In this document: positions 1 to 6,434 of the stretch, in pieces
Layout of the letters: every line of letters starts with the position of its first letter
Numbering within the stretch: position 1 is the stretch's first letter
Origin: a virus
Reading direction: 5' to 3' (one strand)
IMG/VR virus record: IMGVR_UViG_3300042288_000230
Coordinates: 1 to 42,781 of that record
Length of the DNA: 42,781 nucleotides
Position numbers and translations under genes: made by a program
The notes under the pieces: generated by a model
The model's input: the letters and a program-made list of their open reading frames with translations, nothing else
The model's database searches: none
What the model was told of the DNA's origin: nothing

Positions 1-109
1 CCATTGACAACGCGGTCACAAGTTCGCGTCCGCTGTTGACGTACAAGGAATAGCCGCTTCTGTCGTAGTTCCACGGACCTGGTGTGTGTTTAATAGCTTC
101 TCTGCTCAT
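1..109 (-). CDS. Partial small hypothetical phage protein (HTPGPW N-terminus)
   Basis: Reading leftwards from 109, an ATG opens a frame of 36 codons that runs off the window edge with no stop. The ATG shares an ATGA overlap with the stop of the gene at 106-336, the same junction used along this cluster, which supports the start. The N-terminus contains HTPGPWNYD, a motif I know from small unannotated phage proteins. Function is unknown and the C-terminus is missing. Confidence 0.6.
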   Translation of the reverse strand, partial: MSREAIKHTPGPWNYDRSGYSLYVNSGRELVTALSM

Positions 110-336
110 TGCTCCCTCGCTTTCAGCATCGCGTCTGCCATTTTGTAGTAACGCCTTGCACTATCTTCCATCGTTTCCCCGTTAGCTCCAGCAACTTCAG
201 CAGCCCAGTCGCCCTGCATCGCCTTGGCTGCAAGGTAATCACGCAGGGACATGCCTGACTGGATTAGGTATGAATGTGCAACGGGAAACGCTGCCCCACC
301 ATCTGTTGGTGTCTTTGCATTCTTGTTCTCGCTCAT
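106..336 (-). CDS. Small hypothetical phage protein (MSLRDYLAAKAMQ family)
   Basis: A 76-residue soluble protein. After a variable N-terminus the core GMSLRDYLAAKAMQ is followed by a C-terminal helix with YYKMADAMLKARE. This pattern is common in small phage early proteins of unknown role, usually ending with an ADAML-type helix. The start overlaps the upstream stop (ATGA at 333-336), and its own stop overlaps the next start at 109, so translation is probably coupled. The gene at 7858-8049 on the other strand shows a related layout (AALQGLLAGG, then TYAKFM), suggesting two distant members of one family in this phage. Confidence 0.7.
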   Translation of the reverse strand: MSENKNAKTPTDGGAAFPVAHSYLIQSGMSLRDYLAAKAMQGDWAAEVAGANGETMEDSARRYYKMADAMLKAREQ

Positions 337-617
337 AATTTACCCTCATCCAACCGGTGGTCGCCACACCAGTCCATGCCGAAGACGGCTGGGAAGCCAC
401 CCATCGTGGGTGCATGTCTGCGACACCGACCAAACGACCCCTTCTCAGTGGAGATAGGCGCTCCCGCCTTAGGGACGTACCACATGCAGGTCTGACAGCG
501 CATACCAGCAGAGCGGTTCTTCCAGGGGTCCTTGATTTCAAAAGGACCTTTAGCGGTCGGCCCTTCAAAGTTAGGGACAAAATTAGGGATAGTGCTTGCG
601 TTACTTGTGCTCATCAT
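333..617 (-). CDS. Four-cysteine (zinc-binding-like) phage protein
   Basis: A 94-residue protein with an extended N-terminus and a cysteine-rich C-terminal half. Cysteines are C41 and C44 (CQTC), C65 (GRCRRHAPT) and C84 (DWCGDH). The order CxxC, GRCRRxAP, WCG matches a widespread small bacterial and phage family of unknown function that probably binds zinc or an iron-sulfur cluster. The metal is inference. Start and stop both lie in ATGA overlaps with neighbours. A second ATG directly follows the first, so the exact first residue is uncertain by one codon. Confidence 0.7.
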   Translation of the reverse strand: MMSTSNASTIPNFVPNFEGPTAKGPFEIKDPWKNRSAGMRCQTCMWYVPKAGAPISTEKGSFGRCRRHAPTMGGFPAVFGMDWCGDHRLDEGKL

Positions 618-1033
618 TTAACTCCAAATGTCTCCAGTGCTTGGCGTAGTGCTTCGATTGGCGGCGCTGGAAGTGGCATCCAGTGCGACGGCTCACCTTC
701 GTGAATTGCCACCTCTGTGTAGTCGTCCCAGTTGTCAATACACTCGTACCAGCCACCTTCTAAGCCCACGCCATCGCCATCTATTTCTGTAGCCTGCTCG
801 TCTGTTAGCCACCTTGCTATCACCGTTCTACCTACGTGAAGACGGTTCTTGTAAAACAAGATCACTTTGCGTCCCGTCTTCGGCGCTGACTCAATCGGCT
901 GCCACGCTACCGGCTCTTGCTCTGTCTCCAGTGCTTGGCGTAGGGCAGTGATGGCTTGCTTTCTGCTAACAAGTCCAGCATGACTTATTGGATCACTCTC
1001 CAACGCCTCCAGAGCCAATTGCATAGCGCTCAT
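614..1033 (-). CDS. DUF551-like phage protein
   Basis: About 139 residues from the ATG at 1033, which overlaps the upstream stop (ATGA at 1030-1033). A longer frame from 1060 exists but would overlap the upstream gene more deeply. The second half has the DUF551 signature: WQPIESAPKTGRKVI near the start of the domain and HWMPLPAPP near its end. DUF551 proteins are small, soluble and common in phage and prophage early regions; no biochemical role is established. The N-terminal part (LALEALESDP, ITALRQALE) is the helical prefix often attached to DUF551, and ALRQALE recurs at the C-terminus. Confidence 0.8.
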   Translation of the reverse strand: MSAMQLALEALESDPISHAGLVSRKQAITALRQALETEQEPVAWQPIESAPKTGRKVILFYKNRLHVGRTVIARWLTDEQATEIDGDGVGLEGGWYECIDNWDDYTEVAIHEGEPSHWMPLPAPPIEALRQALETFGVK

Positions 1034-1203
1034 GCTTGATCGTTGTCCAGCAGTTTCCATTCTTCACCCTCCTTCACTGTCTTTTTTGCGTCGTTCATAC
1101 CGGCCTTCCAGCCTGCGATAAAAGCCGTGTAAAAGTGGCCCTTGGATTTAGGATTGAGCCCCTGGAGCCTTGCAAAGGCCTCCCAGTCGGTTTGCATACT
1201 CAT
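1030..1203 (-). CDS. Small hypothetical protein
   Basis: A 57-residue protein starting MSMQTDWEAFARLQG. The ATG at 1203 was preferred over the upstream ATG at 1251 because it forms an ATGA overlap with the preceding stop at 1200 and has the ribosome-binding sequence GGGAAGG eight bases upstream. The core (FYTAFIAGWKAGMNDA) looks like a short amphipathic helical protein; FxxGWxAG is frequent in small phage proteins of unknown function. Its stop overlaps the next start at 1033. Confidence 0.65.
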   Translation of the reverse strand: MSMQTDWEAFARLQGLNPKSKGHFYTAFIAGWKAGMNDAKKTVKEGEEWKLLDNDQA

Positions 1204-1526
1204 ACCGTTACCTTCCCTTCGGTGCGCAAATTGGCCTGCTCTGAGCGCCATACGTCCACCCTGGCCTGGGCGGCGATCAGCTTCCAGCGTAGCTCCTCCT
1301 CGATCTCGACTGCTTTTCGGATACCGTCCAAAAGCTCGATGTATTCCGGGTGCGCGTAGGCGTCCCTTTCCTGGGCGTTTACGGTCGTCTCCATAGAAGA
1401 CTGCATGAGCAAAGCTTTCTTGGACTTGCGGAACTCCTCGAGATAGATCCTTTGGGCCTTTGCGTCGGCAAACTTCTGGCCATGTTTGATGATGTAATCA
1501 ATCGCTTGATGCGGGTCATGCTTCAT
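1200..1526 (-). CDS. Hypothetical helical phage protein next to RusA
   Basis: A 108-residue, mostly helical, charged protein. It begins MKHDPHQAIDYIIKHG and includes YLEEFRKSKKALLM followed by an AYAHPEYIELLDGIRKAVE segment. No catalytic motif is visible. Proteins with this DPxQAIDYI...EFRKSKKALLM pattern are, to my knowledge, found beside RusA-type resolvases in phages of Gram-negative bacteria, but their function is not established. It overlaps the RusA stop by 11 bases, so translation is probably coupled. Confidence 0.65.
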   Translation of the reverse strand: MKHDPHQAIDYIIKHGQKFADAKAQRIYLEEFRKSKKALLMQSSMETTVNAQERDAYAHPEYIELLDGIRKAVEIEEELRWKLIAAQARVDVWRSEQANLRTEGKVTV

Positions 1527-1890
1527 AAATTCTCACTTTCACCATGCCTCCTATGGTTGTTCGGTAGATTCTTAGGTCATCGATCTGGCTGTCGTCCTCC
1601 CATATGCCCGCGTAGGTCAGGGCGTCAAGCAAGCTTTTGAGGATGTTGTCCAGGTCGCGCTTGCGCCTGTCGGGCGGCCAAGCCTCGATCTCGACCCTCA
1701 AGCGGCCGGTATGCAGCTTGCGCTTGGTAGCGACGAGACCTTGAACCGCGGTCCGGTATATCTGACCTTCCTTGGCGATGTAAACGATCGTGGCTCCTCC
1801 CTTGTTTGCATGGCGCCAGTAGGTGTTAACCGTCGGCGGCCAGGGAAGAGAGACTTCAAAAGTCGGGGTTGAATCGGTAGGGGTTTGCAC
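1516..1890 (-). CDS. rusA: RusA-type Holliday junction resolvase
   Basis: RusA proteins are metal-dependent endonucleases that cut four-way DNA junctions during phage recombination and before packaging. The N-terminus has the family pattern PWPPTVNTYWRH. Acidic residues D79 and D81 (in RDLDN) and D100 (in WEDD) are spaced 21 apart as in E. coli RusA, where D70, D72 and D91 are catalytic; N82 and K85 also fit. I place the start at a GTG (1890) because GGAGG lies six bases upstream; a TTG at 1905 is the alternative. This gives 124 residues, near the usual 120. It overlaps the helicase gene by 35 bases. Confidence 0.88.
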   Translation of the reverse strand: MQTPTDSTPTFEVSLPWPPTVNTYWRHANKGGATIVYIAKEGQIYRTAVQGLVATKRKLHTGRLRVEIEAWPPDRRKRDLDNILKSLLDALTYAGIWEDDSQIDDLRIYRTTIGGMVKVRIYEA

Positions 1891-2761
1891 CGGCGGCCTC
1901 CACAAATTGTTGGGATTGAGCGTGGAACCAGAGCCTTAACCGGGGCTCCGATTCACCGTTTCTTTGCTTCTCGCACAAGAGCATGGCATCGGGCTCGTCC
2001 ATTTGAACGGGCTGGCCAGCTTCCTGTAGACGTTCTTTTTTCTTGTTGCGCCAAACCATCCAGACGTTATCCACTTGATCGGCAATTGATCCCGACCCTT
2101 TCATGTCGACCTTCTGCGGGACCTGCTCGTCGGTCTGGCCCTTGCGGATATGGTGGACAAGGTGGACATGCAGTCCTGTATCGCGTGCAAGGTTTGTGCA
2201 GTCCGAGACAAAGTCCTTTTGCGCGTTGAAGTCGTCTTCGCCTGCAACACACTTCATAAGCGAGTCAATGAAGTAATCCTGGATCTTGTACTGCGTTGCA
2301 GCAAAGTGCCCGACCCCGATAACTGCCTTGCGGTTGACCTCGCCCTGCTTGTCGTAAAACCAAAGCTTGTCGCCGACCCAGCGTGAAAACTCCTCGTACT
2401 GCTCGACAGTGGGGGACCTGGAGTTCGTGAACTGTCTAACCATACGAGTCAGGGTCGTGACCGGCTTCATCTCGAAGCTTGCAATCAACGCCTTGCGACC
2501 CTGGCTGATCAAGTTCAACGCGATCATGCCGGTAATCAGCGACTTGCCTGAGCCATTGTTCCCGGCGTAGACCGTGACCTCGGCGTCTCGAAAGGCAAAG
2601 CGGTCCTTTAGCTTGGCCCAGGGCATGAGGACTGGCTTGGGGGGATCGGACCTCAGCAACTGAATCGCCTCGCTGATCACGTCCTTGGCCGGTTTTACAG
2701 TAACGGCCGCCTCCATCTGGTGGTACCACTCCAGATAATCGACTTCGGGCATCGGATTCAT
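1856..2761 (-). CDS. DnaB/RecA-fold replicative helicase (ATPase domain only)
   Basis: A 301-residue ATPase resembling the C-terminal domain of DnaB and phage replicative helicases, which unwind DNA at the fork. Visible motifs: Walker A GNNGSGKS at 67-74, a catalytic-type glutamate in SFEM at 95-98, Walker B FIDSL at 164-168, sensor-like HHIRKG at 203-208, and the DnaB H4-like GSGSIADQVDNV at 222-233. The DnaB N-terminal domain is absent, so primase and loader contacts must differ. The ATG at 2761 was chosen for its ATGA overlap with the upstream stop; the frame extends to 2836 without support. It follows the DUF1376 protein, a likely loader or initiator. Confidence 0.85.
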   Translation of the reverse strand: MNPMPEVDYLEWYHQMEAAVTVKPAKDVISEAIQLLRSDPPKPVLMPWAKLKDRFAFRDAEVTVYAGNNGSGKSLITGMIALNLISQGRKALIASFEMKPVTTLTRMVRQFTNSRSPTVEQYEEFSRWVGDKLWFYDKQGEVNRKAVIGVGHFAATQYKIQDYFIDSLMKCVAGEDDFNAQKDFVSDCTNLARDTGLHVHLVHHIRKGQTDEQVPQKVDMKGSGSIADQVDNVWMVWRNKKKERLQEAGQPVQMDEPDAMLLCEKQRNGESEPRLRLWFHAQSQQFVEAAGANPYRFNPDF

Positions 2762-3054
2762 GCGTCCACCTCCGAGTCCCAAATCAGCGCAGGAGACGTT
2801 TCTTCGTAGGTGGCAATGATTCGACCTGCACCACAAAGCTTTAACGCCTCTACGGCCCTAAAAATGGCCTCAGAATCGATTCCTTGAACGTAGACCCTCA
2901 GGCCCCGGGCCCAGCGATAGTCACGATCGGACGGGGAGGCGACCACGACCGGGATCGGAAGGGTCGGATCAGCGGGGCCGGAGAAGTCCACGAACACGGC
3001 GCGGGGTGGGGCCTTATTTAGCTGGCAAGCAATCACGAATTCGTGGCCCTTCAT
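2758..3054 (-). CDS. Hypothetical protein between replication genes
   Basis: A 98-residue protein starting MKGHEFVIACQLNK. Its sequence (AVFVDFSG, PIPVVVASPSDRDYRW, LRVYVQGID) suggests a compact alpha/beta fold; I see no catalytic motif and do not recognise the family. Both ends lie in ATGA overlaps, with the DUF1376 gene upstream and the helicase gene downstream, so it is probably translated with them and may act in replication. That role rests on position alone. Confidence 0.65.
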   Translation of the reverse strand: MKGHEFVIACQLNKAPPRAVFVDFSGPADPTLPIPVVVASPSDRDYRWARGLRVYVQGIDSEAIFRAVEALKLCGAGRIIATYEETSPALIWDSEVDA

Positions 3055-3704
3055 AGCGCACCTGCGAATTGATCAAGAGGCTTAGGGCCCTTCTTGTCTT
3101 TAAGCCATTCAGCTTCGAACCCGCGCCAGTTCTTTTCAACGCAAAGCTTTAAGACAGCCTCAATGGTCATGTCAGCTTTTAATGCCTCCATGATGATCCT
3201 GGCCAAGGCGGTCTTCGTGATCGGTGCGTTATGGGCTTTACGAACCCTCAAGAAGTCAGACCAGATCTGATCAGAAACTTCATCAGGCTTGCTTGCAAGC
3301 CCTTTGTCTTTATTGGTTCTTGGTTCTTGGTTATTGGTTGGGATCTGTTCCGCATCTGATTTCAGATCTGATTTCAGATCCTTTTTAGATCCCCATCTGA
3401 TCTGATTCGCACGCCTTGCAGAGTCTGCTTTCCCTTGATACTTAGAAATCTCCTCATCAATCCTCTGATGCGTATGTGATTTCAGATCTGAATCGTATGT
3501 GAAATAGATCTGAACCAGACTCCGAACGCAATCCTCCTTGCCTCGTGCTCCAATCTTAAAAGCAAGGCTTGCAATGTCATCTGGGAGCGGCTTTTCGGTG
3601 TCGTAGTACAGCCAAATAAGCCGCAGATAGTAGTAGGACTCTTCGGGTGTTAAGGACGAGGTGTCCTTCAAAAAGTCCCCGATATGGTGGGGGTAAAAGT
3701 GCAT
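3051..3704 (-). CDS. DUF1376 (YdaU-type) phage replication protein
   Basis: DUF1376 proteins are phage or prophage replication-region proteins, often encoded beside a DnaB-type helicase and believed to help initiation or helicase loading. The N-terminus HFYPHHIGDFLKDT followed by LTPEESYYYLRLIWLYY and KPLPDD is typical. A basic linker follows, then a C-terminal region ending EKNWRGFEAEWL, as seen in many members. I choose the ATG at 3704 (217 residues) over 3722 because AAGGG lies seven bases upstream and because family members begin immediately before the YP motif. The next stretch upstream, 3705-3807, contains no supported gene. Confidence 0.82.
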   Translation of the reverse strand: MHFYPHHIGDFLKDTSSLTPEESYYYLRLIWLYYDTEKPLPDDIASLAFKIGARGKEDCVRSLVQIYFTYDSDLKSHTHQRIDEEISKYQGKADSARRANQIRWGSKKDLKSDLKSDAEQIPTNNQEPRTNKDKGLASKPDEVSDQIWSDFLRVRKAHNAPITKTALARIIMEALKADMTIEAVLKLCVEKNWRGFEAEWLKDKKGPKPLDQFAGAL

Positions 3705-3807
3705 TTCATAACCCTTCTTCATAAGGTCATCTTCACTTAAATTGGGCGTTGGCAGACCGGTGAAGAGTCGGCTTTTCGGGAGCTACCCTAGCCATGCCCG
3801 TTGGACT

Positions 3808-4071
3808 TTACTGACTTTCTTCGAATTCTTCAATCGTTTTAATGATCGCCTCCGCTACCGTTCGGGCGTGCTCGACAGGTATCGAGACAAAGCTCTGATC
3901 AAGGCGGTATTGATCTTCATTCATTTGCAAAACGCAAATTCCAAGATGCCCGAGGCCGTTGATGTAGACGCGAATTTGAGGCGTTGCAGCAACAACGATG
4001 TCGTCATGCTCTATGGGATCTTCAGCGCCAATTTCTTCAACGTCACTTATATACAAAACCTTATTTTTCAT
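3808..4071 (-). CDS. Small acidic hypothetical protein
   Basis: About 87 residues from the ATG at 4071 (MKNKVLYISDVEEIG). That ATG makes an ATGA overlap with the stop of the Cro-like gene; a longer start at 4086 would lie inside that gene. The protein is acidic (IGAEDPIEHDDIVV, IKTIEEFEESQ) with a predicted beta-rich middle. No family is recognised. As the second gene of the leftward unit it is under the same promoter as the regulator, so it may be an early accessory or regulatory partner; this is inference. Confidence 0.6.
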   Translation of the reverse strand: MKNKVLYISDVEEIGAEDPIEHDDIVVAATPQIRVYINGLGHLGICVLQMNEDQYRLDQSFVSIPVEHARTVAEAIIKTIEEFEESQ

Positions 4072-4247
4072 ATCTTCAGCGGCCATACCACCCCCTTCTC
4101 GTGTAACCGCGGCATGAGCATCATGAGCCGATGCAGCGGGATCTTCCCTGTCTTGATGTAATGGTGGACCGTGCTTGGAGCCACCCCCAGGTACCGAGCA
4201 ACCGCCCTGGTACCGCCTAGCGTTTTGATCATCTCTCTTGTATCCAT
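4068..4247 (-). CDS. Cro-like helix-turn-helix regulator (59 aa)
   Basis: A short gene found by reading leftwards from the ATG at 4247. Its protein starts MDTREMIKTLGGTRAVARYLG and has a canonical helix-turn-helix at about residues 12-37: helix 2 GTRAVARYLGV, turn APS, recognition helix TVHHYIKTG, ending KIP. This is the Cro/YdaS style of phage repressor. The size (59 residues) and the position at the head of the leftward unit, beside three dyads, fit a regulator of the divergent promoters. There is no Shine-Dalgarno sequence before the ATG, and the candidate -10 element ends six bases upstream, so the message may be leaderless. Function as Cro, CI or a single repressor cannot be decided. Confidence 0.82.
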   Translation of the reverse strand: MDTREMIKTLGGTRAVARYLGVAPSTVHHYIKTGKIPLHRLMMLMPRLHEKGVVWPLKI

Positions 4248-4250
4248 GGT

Positions 4251-4266
4251 GTTAGATTAACCGAAC
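4251..4266. promoter_or_regulatory. Putative operator O1
   Basis: The 16 bases GTTAGATTAACCGAAC form an imperfect dyad with GTT...AAC arms. They match the O3 site in inverted orientation at 13 of 16 positions. The site covers the candidate leftward -10 element and lies four bases upstream of the start of the Cro-like gene. Confidence 0.6.
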
Positions 4267-4282
4267 GCAAGTGTTTGCGCAA
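4254..4282 (-). promoter_or_regulatory. Candidate leftward promoter for the Cro-like unit
   Basis: On the minus strand TTGCGC (4282-4277) and TAATCT (4259-4254) are separated by 17 bases. Both hexamers match the sigma-70 consensus at only three positions, so this is weak. The -10 ends six bases before the ATG at 4247, predicting transcription from about the A of the ATG. The -35 falls in the O2 palindrome and the -10 in O1, as expected for an autoregulated phage promoter. Confidence 0.4.
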
Positions 4283-4286
4283 ATAC
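4271..4286. promoter_or_regulatory. Putative operator O2 (central palindrome)
   Basis: The ten bases TTTGCGCAAA at 4274-4283 are a perfect palindrome, and GT/AC flanks extend the symmetry to 16 bases with one mismatched pair. Its centre lies 20 bp from the O1 centre and 40 bp from the O3 centre. The arm sequence differs from O1 and O3, so it could bind the same protein less tightly or bind another one. Confidence 0.5.
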
Positions 4287-4299
4287 CTATAGAGCGTGC

Positions 4300-4328
4300 T
4301 TGACAAGGGTGTTCGATATATCTAACAT
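4300..4328 (+). promoter_or_regulatory. Rightward early promoter P1
   Basis: TTGACA at 4300-4305, a perfect -35, is followed after 17 bases by TAACAT at 4323-4328 (4 of 6 matches). Transcription would start near 4335, at the base of a hairpin. The -10 overlaps operator O3. The spacing to the first gene is nearly the same as in the second promoter at 6459. Confidence 0.72.
4311..4326. promoter_or_regulatory. Putative operator O3
   Basis: The 16 bases GTTCGATATATCTAAC are an almost perfect palindrome: the core GATATATC is exact and the GTT/AAC arms pair. It is an inverted near-copy of O1. It covers the spacer and most of the -10 of the rightward promoter, so a bound protein would block that promoter. 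Confidence 0.62.
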
Positions 4329-4334
4329 CTTCGG

Positions 4335-4367
4335 CACGGCATTTCCGCCGTGAGAAAAGGAGAAACC
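4335..4367 (+). promoter_or_regulatory. 5' hairpin and Shine-Dalgarno leader of the P1 unit
   Basis: CACGGC at 4335-4340 pairs with GCCGTG at 4347-4352 around a six-base loop, placing a hairpin at the predicted 5' end of the message. It is followed by GAGAAAAGGAGAAACC, with AAGGAG six bases before the ATG at 4368. A leader of the same design stands before the gene at 6528. Known 5' hairpins protect phage messages from RNase attack; that role here is inference. Confidence 0.55.
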
Positions 4368-4529
4368 ATGGAAGATGATTTTTGGTACCAGCAGCAAATG
4401 GAAGAACGTGAGCAACGATTGGAAGACGCTTACGAACGTGCCCGAGCAGGTCTTGCAGATGAAGAAGACTGGGCTGTTTTGCGTTACGAACTTGGACTAC
4501 GAAAGGAAAAAGATGCTACTCAAAGCTGA
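4368..4529 (+). CDS. Small acidic helical protein, first gene of the rightward unit
   Basis: A 53-residue frame starting MEDDFWYQQQMEEREQRLED and ending in KDATQS. It has the best ribosome-binding site in the region (AAGGAG, six bases from the ATG) and lies directly downstream of promoter P1. The sequence is highly charged and helical (AYERARAGLADEEDWAVLRY). Its tail overlaps the start of the SSB-like gene by 17 bases. Family and function are not recognised. A frame from 4375 in another register that joins the SSB-like gene looks spurious, since its first 46 residues read this region out of frame. Confidence 0.72.
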   Translation: MEDDFWYQQQMEEREQRLEDAYERARAGLADEEDWAVLRYELGLRKEKDATQS

Positions 4530-5145
4530 AGTTAATACCGGTTTTACACCCACCCCTCCAGGCGTCTACATGGGACGCTGCTACCGGGTCATTGACCTTG
4601 GTACGCAAGAAACGACTTGGCAGGGCAAGATCAAGCACCAGCGCAAGGTCCTGCTGTCATGGGAGATCCATGGCGAGGACGATAGCGGCAAACCCCTTTT
4701 AACGGACGATGGCAGGCCTATGATGGCCAGCAAGCGGTTTACTGCCAGCCTGTCCGAGAAAGCCGCTCTACGGGCCTTTCTTGAGTCCTGGAGGGGCAAA
4801 CCCTTTAGCGACGCCGAACTGAATGGCTTTGCTATCAAGTCGCTGCTTGGTCAGTGGGGCATGATCAACATCACCCAAGAGACTCGAGACGGCAAGACCT
4901 ATTCAAACGTTGCGGCCGTCATGCCGCTACCACCGGCTCTCAGGAAGGTCCTGCCTGCTGGCCATAACGCCCTTGGAATCTTCTCCATGGACCAGTTTGA
5001 ACCCGACATGATGGATCTCTTCAACAGCTTCGGCAAAGGCCTCCAGGACGTTATTAAGGCCTCGCCCGAGTGGGCTGCTATGCACGAGCTTCCTGCTAAG
5101 CAAGTTGCATCACTTGATGATGCTGACGACGATATACCTTTCTAG
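4513..5145 (+). CDS. NGO0469-like phage protein with SSB-type acidic tail
   Basis: A 210-residue protein from the ATG at 4513, preceded by AAAGGAAA. The body (PGVYMGRCYRVIDLGTQET, LLTDDGRPM, KRFTASLSEKAALR, LESWRGKPF) matches what I know of the NGO0469 family of phage proteins, which are probably single-stranded DNA binding and encoded beside recombination nucleases. The C-terminus, DDADDDIPF, closely resembles the tip of bacterial SSB (DFDDDIPF in E. coli), which recruits host repair and replication proteins. I infer that it coats phage single-stranded DNA. Neighbours downstream include a RecB-type nuclease. Direct DNA binding is not shown by the sequence. Confidence 0.78.
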   Translation: MLLKAEVNTGFTPTPPGVYMGRCYRVIDLGTQETTWQGKIKHQRKVLLSWEIHGEDDSGKPLLTDDGRPMMASKRFTASLSEKAALRAFLESWRGKPFSDAELNGFAIKSLLGQWGMINITQETRDGKTYSNVAAVMPLPPALRKVLPAGHNALGIFSMDQFEPDMMDLFNSFGKGLQDVIKASPEWAAMHELPAKQVASLDDADDDIPF

Positions 5146-5170
5146 CATTTATAACACTTAAGGATAACAC

Positions 5171-5392
5171 ATGGAAAACAAAATTGTTCCTGCAGATAGC
5201 CGAATGGCTGAGCGCTACCTCATGCCAACTTACCATCGGGAAAACGTGATGGCCGTACCCTCCTGGAAAAAAGAGGGCGTTTACGTCCTTCCAGGCAACA
5301 TTGAGACAAGTGCCGAAGAGCTTGTGGTCAACGGGTTTGTCCCGAAGATCACGCCCCTCTGGTCACGTTTTTGGATTGAGGTGCGGTCATGA
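5171..5392 (+). CDS. Small hypothetical protein
   Basis: A 73-residue protein starting MENKIVPADSRMAERYLMP, with AAGGAT seven bases upstream of the ATG. It contains MAVPSWKKEGVYVLPGN and ends ITPLWSRFWIEVRS. No family is recognised. Its stop overlaps the next start (ATGA at 5389-5392), so translation is probably coupled to the basic protein that follows. Confidence 0.65.
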   Translation: MENKIVPADSRMAERYLMPTYHRENVMAVPSWKKEGVYVLPGNIETSAEELVVNGFVPKITPLWSRFWIEVRS

Positions 5393-5655
5393 AAAAGCGC
5401 AAACCCATGACCGAAGAGGCAAGAGAGAACATCAGACGGGGCGCTATCCGGCGCTGGAGAGAGCATAGAAACAAGTTCAGTGTGCCCGTCGGTCTTTTGC
5501 AAGCAGCAAGTGAAAAACAGGAGCCGATAGCTTACATGCTGCAGGCACCCGATGGCGATCGGGTCATATCTACGGCGATCAGTGAGAAAACTTGCGACTT
5601 CTTGAAGTCCAAAGGCTTTGGTATCTGGGCCGTTAAGACGTTGCAAAAGCTATGA
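5389..5655 (+). CDS. Small basic protein, possible DNA binding
   Basis: An 88-residue protein with a strongly basic N-terminal helix, RKPMTEEARENIRRGAIRRW. This resembles the short NUMOD3-type DNA-binding repeat of homing endonucleases, although no nuclease domain follows. The C-terminal half (EPIAYMLQAPDGDRVI, KTCDFLKSKGFGIWAVKTL) looks like a small separate alpha/beta unit. ATGA overlaps at both ends couple it to its neighbours. DNA binding is inference from charge and pattern. Confidence 0.62.
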   Translation: MKKRKPMTEEARENIRRGAIRRWREHRNKFSVPVGLLQAASEKQEPIAYMLQAPDGDRVISTAISEKTCDFLKSKGFGIWAVKTLQKL

Positions 5656-6407
5656 TCATCAATACCAAGACGGCCGAGTCTGGCCACTGGTACGACAAGG
5701 AGGGGAAGCCTGCGTACACGATTGTCGGCAGTAACGGCAAAGTACGCAACACGACCCTCCGAGACGCCAAGAAGCTTGATCTGCTGCCTTCGGTCACGAC
5801 AGTCATGTCGATGGCTGCAAAGCCTGGGTTGGAGGCCTGGAAGCAACAGCAGTTGCTTTTAGCGTCTCTTACCCTTCCCAAGGGCGATGACGAGAGCCTT
5901 GAGGACTATGCCAAGCGAGTGCTCGAGGACTCCCGCAAGCAAACCAGGGATGCAGCCGACCGCGGTACAGCCATTCACGCTGAGATACAGGCCTATTACG
6001 AGGGCGATACGACAAAGATAAACGTGCCCTATGTCCGAAAGGCTATTAACGCCATAGACAAGCATTTTGGGGACCGGACGTGGATCTCTGAGGCTTCATT
6101 CGCTGCCCCTCATGGGTATGGCGGAAAGGTCGACCTTCACTGCCATGACACGGTCATCGACATCAAGACCAAGGAGTTTGCCCCAGGCGACAAGGTGGCG
6201 CTGTTTGATGACCATTACATGCAGTTAGCGGCTTATGCGGTAGGGCTCAAGATCTCTCCGCCCCGGTGTGCAAATGTTTTTGTCTCAGTGATCGACCCTT
6301 ACCCAGTCATTGTCCTGGAACATGAACCGAAGGATATTCAGCGTGGCTGGGAGATGTTTTCCGCCCTGCTGGCTTTCTGGAAAGTTAAAAGCAAGACAAG
6401 CGGTTAA
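5652..6407 (+). CDS. PD-(D/E)XK nuclease, RecB/Cas4-like
   Basis: A 251-residue protein with the motif order of RecB-family nucleases: GTAIHAEI at 105-112 (the upstream helix with His109), an acidic SEASF near E147, GGKVD at 157-161 with D161, VIDIKT at 168-173 supplying D170 and K172, and QLAAY at 191-195. Such enzymes act as 5'-3' exonucleases or nickases on linear DNA, often with a phage single-strand annealing or SSB protein. Here an SSB-like gene lies three genes upstream. It is the last gene before the terminator at 6435. The exact polarity, and whether it also serves anti-defence functions, cannot be told from the sequence. Confidence 0.82.
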   Translation: MIINTKTAESGHWYDKEGKPAYTIVGSNGKVRNTTLRDAKKLDLLPSVTTVMSMAAKPGLEAWKQQQLLLASLTLPKGDDESLEDYAKRVLEDSRKQTRDAADRGTAIHAEIQAYYEGDTTKINVPYVRKAINAIDKHFGDRTWISEASFAAPHGYGGKVDLHCHDTVIDIKTKEFAPGDKVALFDDHYMQLAAYAVGLKISPPRCANVFVSVIDPYPVIVLEHEPKDIQRGWEMFSALLAFWKVKSKTSG

Positions 6408-6434
6408 GTCGGACTGACAGACGGTAGCTGTTTT

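Noticed and set aside
3733-3795. Minus-strand 20-codon ORF between the DUF1376 gene and the acidic small gene
   Set aside because: No clear Shine-Dalgarno sequence and no recognisable sequence. A leader peptide is possible but not supported; the stretch 3705-3807 otherwise shows nothing.
4375-4512. N-terminal extension of the SSB-like gene
   Set aside because: These 46 residues read the 53-residue gene at 4368-4529 out of frame. The ATG at 4513 has AAAGGAAA upstream and begins exactly where the family similarity starts.
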